Of a DNA stretch of 64,000 nucleotides, positions 1 through 8,707 are shown piece after piece (position 1 is the stretch's first letter; every line of letters starts with the position of its first letter). The stretch lies in contig NZ_JABASX010000006.1 of the NCBI RefSeq assembly GCF_016107655.1, forward strand, positions 248,001-312,000, written 5' to 3'. This stretch comes from Brevibacterium antiquum (GTDB taxonomy: Bacteria; Actinomycetota; Actinomycetes; Actinomycetales; Brevibacteriaceae). A model generated the notes under the pieces. That model was not told where the DNA came from and ran no database searches. It saw nothing but the letters and a program-made list of their open reading frames with translations. The translations under genes were made by a program, and so were the position numbers.

Positions 1-385
1 CGAACTTCGCATCGTCGGCGGCGATGATGATGTCAGCGGCCGCTGCAACCCCGAAGCCGAGGCCGAGGGCGGCACCTTGGACCTGCGAGATCACGGGGAT
101 CGGCAGTGCCCGGATGGCCTGGAAGACGGGAGTGAAGACCTCGGCGAGGAATGCATGCGCGTCATCGGTCTCGACGTCGACGGCCGAGATGTCACGACCG
201 GAGCTGAAGACCTTGCCCTCTCCCCTGATCAGGAGCACACGAACGCTCGGGATCGCCTCGGCGACCTTGGCCACTGCCGCCGCGAGGTCGCGGAGGTTGT
301 CAGCGTCAAGGGCGTTGCGGGAATCGGGACCGTCGAGGACGATCTCTGCGATGTTCCCCCGGTTGGACAGTTGGATCTCGGTCAC
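1..385 (-). CDS. paaG: Enoyl-CoA hydratase/isomerase, probable PaaG (partial, N-terminal part)
   Basis: This is the first 128 codons of a crotonase-family protein whose 3' end lies beyond the left edge. The start is GTG at 383-385, preceded by the ribosome binding site AAGGGAG. The N-terminal crotonase pattern is clear: an early ALDADNL block, an oxyanion-hole segment FSSGRDIS near residue 65, and a second one, QGAALGLGFG, near residue 108. The Glu usual in hydratases just after the second block is absent, which fits an isomerase such as PaaG, which converts ring-1,2-epoxyphenylacetyl-CoA to oxepin-CoA. It is the last visible gene of the paa operon, 67 nt after paaH. A second PaaF-type hydratase is the alternative. 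Confidence 0.75.
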   Translation of the reverse strand, partial: MTEIQLSNRGNIAEIVLDGPDSRNALDADNLRDLAAAVAKVAEAIPSVRVLLIRGEGKVFSSGRDISAVDVETDDAHAFLAEVFTPVFQAIRALPIPVISQVQGAALGLGFGVAAAADIIIAADDAKF

Positions 386-427
386 GTGTGCTCCCTTGCA
401 GCTGACGGTGTTTGAGATGACAGTGTA

Positions 428-448
428 ACAAGCAGGCTTGTTGCCTGC
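428..448. other. Intergenic hairpin before paaG-like gene
   Basis: The 67-nt gap between the paaH stop and the next gene holds two overlapping palindromes that cannot form together: ACAAGC-AG-GCTTGT at 428-441 and GCAGGC-TTGTT-GCCTGC at 432-448. It could tune expression between paaH and the paaG-like gene or protect RNA ends. No U tract follows, so a classical terminator is unlikely. Function is inferred only. Confidence 0.35.
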
Positions 449-452
449 CTGG

Positions 453-1349
453 TCACCAAGTATAGAATCCCTGACCGGACTTTCGACCCAGCTGACCGGC
501 TGCGACCTTGTCTTTGAGCAGCTGTGGCGGCGTGAATCTGGGTCCCAGCTCTGCTTCCAGATGCTCGGCGATGCCGAGGCGGACGTCGAGGCCGACGATG
601 TCCGTGGTCTTGAGCGGTCCCGCCGGATGGCGGTAGCCCAGGGTCATCGCGTTGTCGATGTCCGCAGGCTTCGCGACTCCTTCCTCGACCATCCGCATCG
701 CTTCGAGGGCCAGGGCCACGCCGAGGCGGCTGGAGGCGAATCCCGGCGAGTCCTTGACCGTGATCGCCGTTTTCCCCAGACCCGCGACCCAGGACTTCGC
801 GACCTCAACGAGAGCCGGCTGCGTATGGGTGCCGACGACGACCTCGACGAGGTCGCTGACGGGGACAGGGTTGAAGAAGTGGAGTCCGATGAGTGCGTGT
901 GGCCGTGGCAGTGCGGCGGCGAGCTCATCGATCGACAGGGCCGAGGTGTTCGTGGCGATGCTCGCAGCCGGCGCATACTTCGCGATGGCCGCCAGGATCT
1001 CCTGCTTGAGTTCGACGATCTCGGGGACGGCCTCGACGACGAGAAGAGCCTGGTCGAGCAGGGTCGGATCGCGTACGACCTCGACGCTGCCCTTGACCTC
1101 GAGGCCCTTGGACTTCGACTTCTCGATCGAGGCGTCCACGCGCTCCTGGGCCGCGGCCACGGTCTCGTCGGTGTTCTCGATGATGATGACGCGTGCTCCG
1201 GCGCTGGCGAAGGCATGGGCAATGCCTGCACCCATCCGGCCGCCGCCGTAGACACCGACGGTCTCTGGGACCAGGGGGCCGCTGCTTGAGTCCGTTGTCG
1301 AGTTCGGGGTGTGAACTGCGTCAGGTTCGCGCGCGGCCTGCTCGCTCAT
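453..1349 (-). CDS. paaH: 3-hydroxyacyl-CoA dehydrogenase PaaH
   Basis: An NAD-dependent 3-hydroxyacyl-CoA dehydrogenase of 298 aa, the usual size of single-domain 3-hydroxybutyryl-CoA dehydrogenases. In phenylacetate degradation it oxidises 3-hydroxyadipyl-CoA to 3-oxoadipyl-CoA. The Rossmann motif GGGRMGAG is at residues 35-42, after an N-terminal extension of about 28 residues. The conserved HFFNPVP block near residue 153 and a C-terminal helical dimerisation domain with SPGFASSRLG and GYRHPAGPL follow. Its ATG overlaps the stop of the upstream hydratase gene (ATGA), so the two are translationally coupled. Family assignment is firm; the PAA substrate is inferred from context. Confidence 0.9.
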   Translation of the reverse strand: MSEQAAREPDAVHTPNSTTDSSSGPLVPETVGVYGGGRMGAGIAHAFASAGARVIIIENTDETVAAAQERVDASIEKSKSKGLEVKGSVEVVRDPTLLDQALLVVEAVPEIVELKQEILAAIAKYAPAASIATNTSALSIDELAAALPRPHALIGLHFFNPVPVSDLVEVVVGTHTQPALVEVAKSWVAGLGKTAITVKDSPGFASSRLGVALALEAMRMVEEGVAKPADIDNAMTLGYRHPAGPLKTTDIVGLDVRLGIAEHLEAELGPRFTPPQLLKDKVAAGQLGRKSGQGFYTW

Positions 1350-2218
1350 TCGGTGTCGCCTTTCTGTTCGGTTCCCGGCACGGGCTGTTCGTCGATGGCT
1401 TCCGTCGCCACCGCTCCTGCCTTCTTCCGCTTCTTGGCTTCTCGTTTCGCGAGGAACGCATCCATCCGCGCGTACTTCTCCTCGGTCTCGAACAGCACTG
1501 CCTGGGCCACGTTATCGATGAGCGGGTGGGCCTCACGGGGTGCGTGGAACGCGGATTTGCTCAGTCTCACGGCCAATGGAGCAAAGCTCGCGATCCGGTC
1601 GGCAAGTGCTTCACCGGCGAGCTCGAGGTCCTCGGGGTCGACGACGTCATTGAGCAGTCCGATCGACTTCGCCTCGTCGGCCTGGAGGGTGCGACCGGCC
1701 AAGAGAATCTCCTTGGCTCGTGGTTCTCCCACGAGTTCGCGCAATCGCCAGGCGGCTCCGGCCGAGGCGATGATGCCGAGTCCCGGCTCGGGGTTGCCGA
1801 TCTTGGTCGTGGGAGTGCCGATGCGGAAGTCACACGCGAACGCCAGTTCCGCCCCGCCGCCCAGAGCGTAGCCCTCAACGAGGGCGATGACGGGCATCGG
1901 CAGTTCCTGGATGCGAGAGAATACCTTCGAGTTGATGCCGGCCAGGGCCTCCTCGCGGCCACGATTGCGCATCTGCCCGATGTCTGCGCCGGCGGCGAAG
2001 ACTCCGTCGGAACCAGTGATGATCGCGACCTTCGGCGTGGCCTCGAGTTCGGCGCACACCGAGTGGAGGGCTTCGACCATGCCGAGGTCGATGGCGTTGC
2101 GCACCTTGGGCCGATTGAGTCGGATGATCGTCCGATCCTCGAGGCGCTCGATGAGCAGCGGGGAGTTCGACCCTGCGCTCTCGGAGCTGCTCGCTGCGCC
2201 CTCGCCGCCCGCGCTCAT
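1346..2218 (-). CDS. paaF: Enoyl-CoA hydratase, PaaF type
   Basis: A crotonase-family hydratase of 290 aa. In the PAA pathway it hydrates 2,3-dehydroadipyl-CoA to 3-hydroxyadipyl-CoA. Oxyanion-hole segments FAAGADIGQM and ALGGGAELAF are present. The first catalytic Glu lies in the latter and the second in GNPEPGLGI. I chose the ATG at 2216-2218 because it overlaps the stop of the thiolase gene (ATGA). An extension to 2263 is open but would lie inside the thiolase gene. A Ser/Gly-rich stretch of about 25 residues precedes the domain. A Lys/Arg-rich C-terminal tail follows, with an acidic end. The PaaF name rests on operon position and retained Glu residues. Confidence 0.85.
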   Translation of the reverse strand: MSAGGEGAASSSESAGSNSPLLIERLEDRTIIRLNRPKVRNAIDLGMVEALHSVCAELEATPKVAIITGSDGVFAAGADIGQMRNRGREEALAGINSKVFSRIQELPMPVIALVEGYALGGGAELAFACDFRIGTPTTKIGNPEPGLGIIASAGAAWRLRELVGEPRAKEILLAGRTLQADEAKSIGLLNDVVDPEDLELAGEALADRIASFAPLAVRLSKSAFHAPREAHPLIDNVAQAVLFETEEKYARMDAFLAKREAKKRKKAGAVATEAIDEQPVPGTEQKGDTE

Positions 2219-3381
2219 GCCCGCTCCAACAGCAGTGCCGAACCCTGGCCGACGCCGACGCACATCGTCGCCAGTCCGCGCTTGGCATCGGCCTGTTCGA
2301 GGCGGTTGAGCAGGGTCAGTGTGATGCGTGCGCCCGAGCAGCCCAGTGGGTGTCCCAGCGCGATCGCTCCGCCGAAGCCGTTGACGGTCTCCGGGTCCAG
2401 GCCCAGGTCGCCGATGCAGGCCAGGGACTGTGAGGCGAAGGCCTCGTTGAGTTCCACGGCCTCGAGGTCGCCGACGCTCCAGCCGACACGGTCGAGGACC
2501 TTGCGGGTGGCCGGAACGGGCCCGATGCCCATGATCTCCGGGGAGACGCCGGCACTGGCACCCGTGACGACTCGTGCTCTGGGACTCAGACCGTGCTTCT
2601 CGGCGTAGCGTTCGCTGACGAGAATCGTGACAGCGGCTCCATCGTTGAGGGAGGAGGAGTTGCCGGCGGTGATGACTCCCCCGGGTCCGTGGATCGCGCG
2701 CAGTTTGGCGAGCTTCTCCACGGTGGTGTCCGCACGCGGCCCCTCATCGGCGCTGACGTCGCCGATGGGCAGAATCTCGGAATCGAACTTGCCGGCCTCC
2801 TGCGCCGCAAGTGCCTTCTGGTGAGAGGCGTAGGCGAATTCGTCGAGGGCTTCGCGGCTCAGCTTCCACTGTTCGGCCACACGCTCGGCGGTCTGGGGCA
2901 TCGACAGGGTCGTGTCCTCGCCGAAGGCGGGGTTGGTGAAGCGCCAGCCGATCGAGGTGTCCCAGGACTTGCCGGGTTTCGCCCAGGGACGTGAGGGCTT
3001 CTCGGTCACCCAGGGTGCACGGGTCATCGATTCGACTCCGCCGGCCACAACCACATCGGCGTCACCGGCGGCGATCATCTGCCGGGCCGTCGTGATCGCG
3101 GTCAGCCCCGAGGCGCACAGGCGGTTGACGGTGAAGCCGGGAACGGACTCGGGCAGACCGGCCAGCAGCACGGCCATGCGGGCGACGTTGCGGTTGTCCT
3201 CACCGGCTTGGTTGGCAGAGCCGAGGATCACCTCGTCGATGTCGGACGGGTCGATTCCCGACCGATCCACGACGGCCTTGAGCGTGGTCGCGACCAGATC
3301 GTCGGGGCGCTGATCAGCGAGGACTCCGCCGTAGCGGCCGATGGGTGTGCGCAGTCCGTCCAGGATGAAAGCCTCGGGCAT
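2215..3381 (-). CDS. paaJ: Acyl-CoA thiolase, 3-oxoadipyl-CoA/3-oxo-5,6-dehydrosuberyl-CoA type
   Basis: A thiolase of 388 aa, close to the usual 390-400. The nucleophilic Cys is about residue 89 in NRLCASGL, the catalytic His is in GHPLGCSG near residue 347, and the second Cys is in CVGVGQG near residue 377. In PAA catabolism the enzyme acts twice, on 3-oxo-5,6-dehydrosuberyl-CoA and on 3-oxoadipyl-CoA, giving acetyl-CoA and succinyl-CoA. The start is ATG at 3379-3381, with GAGGAG just upstream; an upstream TTG at 3393 would overlap that ribosome binding site. A gap of about 100 nt separates it from paaE. A general acetyl-CoA acetyltransferase is the alternative reading. Confidence 0.88.
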   Translation of the reverse strand: MPEAFILDGLRTPIGRYGGVLADQRPDDLVATTLKAVVDRSGIDPSDIDEVILGSANQAGEDNRNVARMAVLLAGLPESVPGFTVNRLCASGLTAITTARQMIAAGDADVVVAGGVESMTRAPWVTEKPSRPWAKPGKSWDTSIGWRFTNPAFGEDTTLSMPQTAERVAEQWKLSREALDEFAYASHQKALAAQEAGKFDSEILPIGDVSADEGPRADTTVEKLAKLRAIHGPGGVITAGNSSSLNDGAAVTILVSERYAEKHGLSPRARVVTGASAGVSPEIMGIGPVPATRKVLDRVGWSVGDLEAVELNEAFASQSLACIGDLGLDPETVNGFGGAIALGHPLGCSGARITLTLLNRLEQADAKRGLATMCVGVGQGSALLLERA

Positions 3382-3483
3382 GGGTCTCCTCAAGTGTGAT
3401 GTGTGGTGCAGCGTCGCTGGTCCTCAAGCCTAGCGACCGAAAGCGTCAGACGCTCGGAAGTCTCGGCGCTCGCGAAACTTCGT

Positions 3484-4602
3484 TCACGAGTCGTAGTCGA
3501 CCGTGACCTCGTCGCTGACGGGGAAAGTCTGGCAGGTGAGGACGAAGTTCGCCTCCACCTCGGCGTCTTCGAGGGCATAGTTGCGCACCATGTCGACCTC
3601 GCCGCCGCAGACTTTGGCCCGGCAGGTACCGCAGACCCCGCCCTTGCAGGCAAACGGCAGATCCGAGCGCGATTCCTGCGCGGAGTCGAGGATCGTCTGG
3701 CCCTGCGACATCGCCGAGGTGGTCCGTCGTCCGTCGAGGACGATCGTGACGTCGCTGGTGGCGCCCTCGACGACCTTGTCCGCGTGGACGACCTCTGGTG
3801 GCGGTTCGTCGACGTAGAAGAGTTCGAAGTGGATCTTGTCCTTGGGCACACCGAATTCGGCGAGCACGGCGCGAGCATCGCTGAGCATGCCGAAGGGGCC
3901 GCACAGCCACACGTGGTCCATATCGCCGATGGGCACGAGATTCGTCAGCAGCGCGCGCAGCTTCTCCTCATCAAGTCTGCCGGAGAAGAGTTCGACCTCC
4001 CGGGGTTCGCGGGAGAGGATGTGGATGAGGTCGAGCTGCTGGTTGCGGGAGTCCTTGAGGTCGGCGAGCTCCTCGGCGAACATCACGGTATTCGTGGTGC
4101 GGTTGCCGTAGAGCATCGTCACCGAGGCGTCGGGGTTGGACAGCACGGTCGTGGCGACTGAGAGCATCGGGGTGATGCCCGATCCTGCGGCGATGCACAG
4201 GTGCCGTCCGCCGAGGTCAGGGTCGGCCTGGAAGCTGCCGCTGGGTGGCTGGACCTCGATGGTCTCACCAGGGCGGACGTCTCGGACGAGCCATGTGGAG
4301 AAGAGTCCGTCGGGGATCTCACGGACACCGATGCGCGGGTCTGTTCCGGCCGGGGCGCAGATGGAGTAGGAACGACGGTGCTCTCCGCCGTCGATGATCC
4401 GGCGCAGGGTCAGGGACTGCCCTGCGGCGAAGTCGAAGAGCTCCGCGTATTCGGCCGGAACGTCGAAGGTCACTGCCGCCGAGTCCTCGGTGAGGTGGTC
4501 GACGGACTTCACGGTCAGCGGGTAGAAGCTCGACCTGGATGCGCCCGCACCTGAAACGCTCGGCTCGGTCGCCTCGGCGCTCTGATTGATCGTCTCGGTC
4601 AT
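3484..4602 (-). CDS. paaE: Phenylacetyl-CoA 1,2-epoxidase reductase subunit PaaE
   Basis: The reductase of the PaaABCE multicomponent oxygenase, passing electrons from NADPH through FAD and a 2Fe-2S centre to the diiron subunit PaaA. Its 372 aa hold an N-terminal flavodoxin-reductase-like FAD domain (RSYSICAP near 115), an NAD(P)-binding part (GSGITPMLS), and a C-terminal plant-type ferredoxin domain with Cys at about 319, 324, 327 and 357. A low-complexity start of about 25 residues precedes the FAD domain. One nucleotide separates its start from the paaD stop, so the operon is tightly packed. All expected cofactor residues are present. Confidence 0.95.
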   Translation of the reverse strand: MTETINQSAEATEPSVSGAGASRSSFYPLTVKSVDHLTEDSAAVTFDVPAEYAELFDFAAGQSLTLRRIIDGGEHRRSYSICAPAGTDPRIGVREIPDGLFSTWLVRDVRPGETIEVQPPSGSFQADPDLGGRHLCIAAGSGITPMLSVATTVLSNPDASVTMLYGNRTTNTVMFAEELADLKDSRNQQLDLIHILSREPREVELFSGRLDEEKLRALLTNLVPIGDMDHVWLCGPFGMLSDARAVLAEFGVPKDKIHFELFYVDEPPPEVVHADKVVEGATSDVTIVLDGRRTTSAMSQGQTILDSAQESRSDLPFACKGGVCGTCRAKVCGGEVDMVRNYALEDAEVEANFVLTCQTFPVSDEVTVDYDS

Positions 4603-4603
4603 C

Positions 4604-5200
4604 TCAGATCTCCTTCACATGCTGGAACGGTTCGAGGCAGTCGAGGCATTGGTACATCGCCTTGCACGCCGTCGGCCCGAATTCCGAGGACAGCTTCACA
4701 TTTGCCGATCCGCACAGAGTGCAGTTCAGTGCCCGTTTCGTGGGCATCAGAGTCAGGGCCACCGGCCCTTGATGCCTGGGTGCCTGTCCGGGCGGGGAGA
4801 TTCCGGCACCCTGCAGCGCCCTCCGCCCTTCGTCGGTGATCCAGTCACTCGTCCAGGCCGGTGTCAGGGATACACGCACCTGCGCGTCGGGGAATCCCGC
4901 GTCCTGGAGTTCGCGCTGCAGGTCATCGCGCATCGTCGCCATCGCCGGGCATCCCGAGTAGGTGGGGGTGATGGTCGTGACGACGTGTCCGTCCTCGATC
5001 GCGACATCACGGAGCACGCCGAGGTCGACGAGCGTGAGCATCGGCATCTCCGGGTCGGTCACGCGAGCTGCGGCTGCGCGGGCACGATCGAGCGCCTCGG
5101 CGTCGGTGTGGGTTGCCATCGACCCAGTGACGCGGTCATTGCGGTCGTCACTGTCTCCACGGACGGTGGACGCGGGGGTCTGAAGTGCTGCGGTCACCAT
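4604..5200 (-). CDS. paaD: Phenylacetate-CoA oxygenase maturation subunit PaaD
   Basis: A PaaD-family protein of 198 aa, needed for full activity of the epoxidase and thought to act in iron-sulfur or diiron assembly. The N-terminal two thirds is a DUF59/MIP18-like domain (PEMPMLTLVDLGVLRDV, then ITPTYSGCPAM). The C-terminus is a zinc-ribbon-like segment with Cys at about 160, 163, 179, 185 and 188. The ATG at 5198-5200 overlaps the end of paaC by 7 nt. An N-terminal extension of about 28 residues precedes the conserved domain. Confidence 0.93.
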   Translation of the reverse strand: MVTAALQTPASTVRGDSDDRNDRVTGSMATHTDAEALDRARAAAARVTDPEMPMLTLVDLGVLRDVAIEDGHVVTTITPTYSGCPAMATMRDDLQRELQDAGFPDAQVRVSLTPAWTSDWITDEGRRALQGAGISPPGQAPRHQGPVALTLMPTKRALNCTLCGSANVKLSSEFGPTACKAMYQCLDCLEPFQHVKEI

Positions 5201-6162
5201 TGTCCTTCCGGGTATTGGCGGGCGACGACCTGCATGTCGGCGAGCATCTTCGACAGTGCTTCGGTGTGCAGTCCGTCGCGGCCTCTCTCGCCTCTCACTC
5301 CGGCCAGCGCGCCCCGTTCGGGGCGCTCGATGCCGGCTGCGGCGAAGACCTGGTCGAGGATGACGCCGGCCTCATCGGCCACCTCGGCGGGATCGACCCC
5401 GATTCCGGCAGCCGCCACCGAGGCTTCGACCGGGTGGGTCTCGAAGAGTTCGCCCCACAGCGGCCAGAGCCCCTCGAGTGCGGTGAGCAGGCGAGTCTTG
5501 GATTCCTCGGTGCCGCGGGCCAACGTGAGGACCCAGCGGCCGGCGAAGTCACGGTGGTAGGACATCTCCTTCACACCCTTGACCGCGATGGCCGAGAGCA
5601 CGGAGTCCCTGCTGGACTGGAGTCGTTCGAAGATCGCCAGGCGCCAGGTGGAGTAGATGAGGATCTTCGCGACCGCCTCGGCGAAGTCGCCGTTGGGGAC
5701 CTCGGCCAGGCGGACGTTGCGGAACGCCAGGTCCTCTCGGAAGAACGCGAGACGGTCCTCATCAGGCACCGGTGAGCCCTCGGGCAGCTGCGGCACGAGG
5801 CTCGGATCTGCGGCTGCGCTCCGGGCGAGCAGGAGCCGGGACTGGCCCAGCAGATCCAGGGCGATATTGGCCAGCGCGATGTCCTCTTCCAGGTCGGGCG
5901 CGCTGGAGCACCATTCGGAGATTCGCTGGGAGAAGACGAGAGCATCGTCGCCGAGCATGAGGCAGTAGGCCGCGAGGTCCTTCGGGTCGACACCGGAGGG
6001 AACGGTGGTGTCGACTCCGGCCAGGGGATCTTCGAAGTCTGTGCCGAAGGCCCAGTGCGCATCATTGACGAGCAGCCCCGAATAGGCGTTTTCGTGGTCG
6101 CCGTGCTCGATGTTGGCTCCGGCTTCGTCGTGGTCGACGTGGATGGAAGGTTCGTTGGTCAT
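5194..6162 (-). CDS. paaC: Phenylacetyl-CoA 1,2-epoxidase structural subunit PaaC
   Basis: The PaaC subunit, a ferritin-fold partner that scaffolds PaaA and lacks the diiron site. The protein is 322 aa, longer than the roughly 250 aa of the E. coli protein because of an acidic N-terminal extension of about 60 residues. The family blocks LMLGDDALVFSQRISEWC, ALDLLGQSR and MSYHRDFAGRWV are present. The chosen ATG at 6160-6162 has GAAGGG upstream; an in-frame opening reaches 6303 but would overlap paaB. It lies 13 nt after paaB. Confidence 0.93.
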   Translation of the reverse strand: MTNEPSIHVDHDEAGANIEHGDHENAYSGLLVNDAHWAFGTDFEDPLAGVDTTVPSGVDPKDLAAYCLMLGDDALVFSQRISEWCSSAPDLEEDIALANIALDLLGQSRLLLARSAAADPSLVPQLPEGSPVPDEDRLAFFREDLAFRNVRLAEVPNGDFAEAVAKILIYSTWRLAIFERLQSSRDSVLSAIAVKGVKEMSYHRDFAGRWVLTLARGTEESKTRLLTALEGLWPLWGELFETHPVEASVAAAGIGVDPAEVADEAGVILDQVFAAAGIERPERGALAGVRGERGRDGLHTEALSKMLADMQVVARQYPEGQW

Positions 6163-6175
6163 CGTCAGGCCCTTC

Positions 6176-6511
6176 TCACATGTGAGGGACATCGGCGGGG
6201 ATGTCGTAGAAGGTGGGGTGGCGGTAGACCTTGTCGCCGCTGGGGGCGAACATGGGGTCCTTCTCGTCGGGGCTCGAGGCCGTGATCGACGAGGAGCGGA
6301 CAACCCACAGGCTCACGCCTTCATTGCGGCGGGTGTAGACGTCGCGGGCATGGTGGATCGCCATCTGGTCATCGGCTGCGTGCAGCGATCCGACGTGGAC
6401 GTGGTTGAGTCCGCGCTTGCCGCGCACGAAGACCTCGTAGAGGGGCCATTCGCCGCGAGTCGCCGGTGTCTTGCCTGCCGCGGCGGATCCGGGGCTGGTC
6501 TCTGCGCTCAT
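6176..6511 (-). CDS. paaB: Phenylacetyl-CoA 1,2-epoxidase subunit PaaB
   Basis: A small subunit of 111 aa that bridges PaaA-PaaC heterodimers in the epoxidase complex. The PaaB signature is evident: [20 protein letters not shown], then [18 protein letters not shown] and a C-terminal [11 protein letters not shown] Ser/Ala/Gly-rich start of about 18 residues precedes the core. Its ATG overlaps the paaA stop (ATGA), so translation is coupled. Confidence 0.95.
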   Translation of the reverse strand: MSAETSPGSAAAGKTPATRGEWPLYEVFVRGKRGLNHVHVGSLHAADDQMAIHHARDVYTRRNEGVSLWVVRSSSITASSPDEKDPMFAPSGDKVYRHPTFYDIPADVPHM

Positions 6512-7548
6512 TTGGCGGTCTCCTCGGCGGTGGTGTTCGTGGTGTCAGCAGTGTTCGCGGTGTCAGTGTCAGCTGCGGTGTCAGTGTCAGCTGCGTCAGC
6601 GGCGGTGTTCTCGGCGAAGGCGAGCGCGGCTTCTCGCACCCAGGCTCCCTCGTCCCATGCGCGCTTGCGGTGGGCCACACGCTGTTCGTTGCACGGACCG
6701 TTGCCCTTGACGACGGCCCAGAACTCGTCCCAGTCCGGGGTCGAGAAGTCGTAGTGGCCTCGCTCTTCGTTCCACTTCAGGCCGTCATCGGGGAAGGTCA
6801 CGCCCAGGGCCTCGGCCTGCGGGACGGACATGTCGACGAACTTCTGGCGCAGCTCGTCGTTGGTGTGGGTCTTGATGCCCCACTCCATGGACTGCTCGGT
6901 GTTCGGGGAGTCGTCATCGGGCGGGCCGAACATCATGAGCGAGGGCCACCAGAAGCGATTGACCGATTCCTGGACCGAGGCTCGCTGCTCTTCGGTGCCG
7001 CGCATCATCGTCATCAGCAGTTCGTAGCCCTGGCGCTGGTGGAAGGACTCTTCCTTGCAGACGCGGATCATCGCTCGACCGTAGGGGCCGAAGGAGGTTC
7101 GACACAGAGGCACCTGGTTACAGATCGCGGCACCATCGACGAGCCAGCCGATCGTGCCGACGTCGGTGTAGGCCAGCGTCGGGTAGTTGAAGATCGAGGA
7201 GTACTTCTGCTTGCCGGCGATGAGCTTCTCGGTGAGCTCGTTGCGCGTCGCGCCCAGGGTCTCGGCAGCGGAGTACAGGTAGAGACCGTGACCGGCCTCG
7301 TCCTGGACCTTCGCCAGCAGGATCGCCTTGCGTCGCAGCGAAGGCGCGCGGGAGATCCAGTTGCCTTCGGGCTGCATGCCGATGATCTCCGAGTGCGCGT
7401 GCTGAGCCACCTGCCGCACGAGAGTCTTGCGGTACTTCTCCGGCATCCAGTCGCGCGGTTCGATCCGGTCCTTGGCCTTGATCGTCGCCGCGAACTGAGC
7501 TTCGAGCTCTGTCGCGTCGAACTGGTTCTCATTGATCTGCGTTGTCAT
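6508..7548 (-). CDS. paaA: Phenylacetyl-CoA 1,2-epoxidase catalytic subunit PaaA
   Basis: The diiron oxygenase subunit that forms ring-1,2-epoxyphenylacetyl-CoA. The 346-aa protein carries iron-ligand blocks with HSE at 52-54, DEAGH at 83-87 and [12 protein letters not shown] near 175. The start is ATG at 7546-7548 with GGTGGAG upstream; an opening to 7629 would run into the operator site. It is longer than the roughly 310 aa of E. coli PaaA because the last 35 residues are an Ala/Asp/Thr repeat tail (about 6511-6610) built from ADTDT- and NTADT-like units. First gene of the operon. Confidence 0.95.
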   Translation of the reverse strand: MTTQINENQFDATELEAQFAATIKAKDRIEPRDWMPEKYRKTLVRQVAQHAHSEIIGMQPEGNWISRAPSLRRKAILLAKVQDEAGHGLYLYSAAETLGATRNELTEKLIAGKQKYSSIFNYPTLAYTDVGTIGWLVDGAAICNQVPLCRTSFGPYGRAMIRVCKEESFHQRQGYELLMTMMRGTEEQRASVQESVNRFWWPSLMMFGPPDDDSPNTEQSMEWGIKTHTNDELRQKFVDMSVPQAEALGVTFPDDGLKWNEERGHYDFSTPDWDEFWAVVKGNGPCNEQRVAHRKRAWDEGAWVREAALAFAENTAADAADTDTAADTDTANTADTTNTTAEETAK

Positions 7549-7628
7549 GACCACTCCACCCTTGGATGTGCCCTTCCGGCTTCTGCGTTCGGTCCGCCCG
7601 TCGTATGTCCGACGCACCGGCGAAACCA

Positions 7629-7646
7629 TTTACTGACCATTTGTTC
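7629..7646. promoter_or_regulatory. Putative PaaR operator upstream of paaA
   Basis: TTTACTGACCATTTGTTC lies about 80 nt before the paaA start. It aligns over 18 positions with three other sites in this window (8004, 18001, 18153). The core GACCA-TT-TGTTC is an imperfect inverted repeat. Assignment to the TetR protein encoded at 10037 is inferred. Confidence 0.6.
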
Positions 7647-8003
7647 TGTATTGTTCACTATCAGTGTGGCACACCGCACGCCGAGGTGCAATGTACAGCA
7701 CCAGGGCGTCGCCGGGCCGCGGGGGCCCATCGGCACTCGGGCCGCGCGCCGAGGACCGAGGCCAGACCCATGCCGCTCACCGAGGCCCGCACTGCACTTC
7801 GAGATTCGGGCTGCGCGCCGAGACTCGCCTCGCCTCGCAGCGGCCTCACCGAGAACCGGACGCTGCCCCGAGACACTCCCGTGCGCCCCCGAGTCTCGGT
7901 GCAACGCGCGGTCCGCGGCGAGGCCAGACTGACTTGCCACCACCGGGCCGCTGGCGACGGGATACCGTGGTCCGACTTGACAGCGACGCCGATCACAACG
8001 ATA

Positions 8004-8021
8004 TTTATTGACCAGATGGTC
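8004..8021. promoter_or_regulatory. Putative PaaR operator upstream of paaI
   Basis: TTTATTGACCAGATGGTC contains the most symmetrical core of the four related sites, GACCA-GA-TGGTC, and is flanked by AT-rich sequence unusual for this region. It lies 123 nt upstream of the paaI start. Confidence 0.62.
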
Positions 8022-8144
8022 GTTTATTCTTCGAAGGTGCCGCGACCGGGAGCTTCGGGCTGCTGACAGCCATCGTCCACATGCGCTCACCCCTGCCCGG
8101 CAAGTGATCGCCACAGCAATCAGCGACTCGAAGAGGAGCCTGAC

Positions 8145-8642
8145 ATGGGAGAGCCCAGTCCCGAGGCAACGACAACCGCTCGCACGGCGGCGTCTGCGGA
8201 CAGCGCGAACGGCGAACCGGGCACGGACAGCGAACCGCTGACCGGCGCTGCGGCGATGTTCGCCAACGATCGTGCCTCCCAGCATCTGGGCATCACCGTC
8301 GATGATCACGGCCCCGGCTGGGCACAGTGCTCGATGACGATCACCGACATCATGGCCAACGGGCACGAGATCACCCACGGCGGCTATATCTTCCTCTTCG
8401 CCGACACCACTTTTGCGATGGCCTGCAACTATCCCGGCTCCACCACGGTCGCCTCGGGCGGGGACATCGACTTCCTCAAACCAACCTACATCGGCGACGA
8501 ACTCGTCGCCCGCGGCAAAGAGATCGTCAGACAGGGCCGCTCAGGCATCTACGACATCGAAGTCACTCGCGGAGACGAGATCGTGGCGACCTACCGCGGC
8601 CGCTCCCGCACCCTGCCCCCGCAGAAGCCCGCGTCCACCTGA
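8145..8642 (+). CDS. paaI: Hydroxyphenylacetyl-CoA thioesterase PaaI
   Basis: A hotdog-fold acyl-CoA thioesterase of 165 aa. In PAA catabolism PaaI hydrolyses stalled phenylacetyl-CoA derivatives and so relieves CoA trapping. The PaaI core begins near residue 32 (MFANDRASQHLGI) and includes GGYIFLFADTTFAMACNYPG, the conserved active-site region, then VASGGDIDFLKPTYIGDEL. A disordered Ser/Thr/Gly-rich start of about 30 residues precedes it. The start ATG has GAGGAG 6 nt upstream. First gene of the paaI-paaK-paaR unit. Confidence 0.92.
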   Translation: MGEPSPEATTTARTAASADSANGEPGTDSEPLTGAAAMFANDRASQHLGITVDDHGPGWAQCSMTITDIMANGHEITHGGYIFLFADTTFAMACNYPGSTTVASGGDIDFLKPTYIGDELVARGKEIVRQGRSGIYDIEVTRGDEIVATYRGRSRTLPPQKPAST

Positions 8643-8707
8643 TCCGACGCCCCACCTCGGCGCCCCACGAATTGCGAAGCACAACAGGATTGACCAAGGA
8701 GACAACG

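Larger units (their letters stand above)
7549..8144. other. Divergent paaA/paaI control region
   Basis: This 596-nt stretch between paaA and paaI holds no gene I can support. It contains one PaaR-like site near each gene (entries at 7629 and 8004). Between them is GC-rich sequence with a degenerate direct repeat, CTCGGGCCGCGCGCCGAG near 7737 and TTCGGGCTGCGCGCCGAG near 7805, and several GAGNCTCG-like words. Short open frames here look like GC-driven shadows. Confidence 0.6.
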
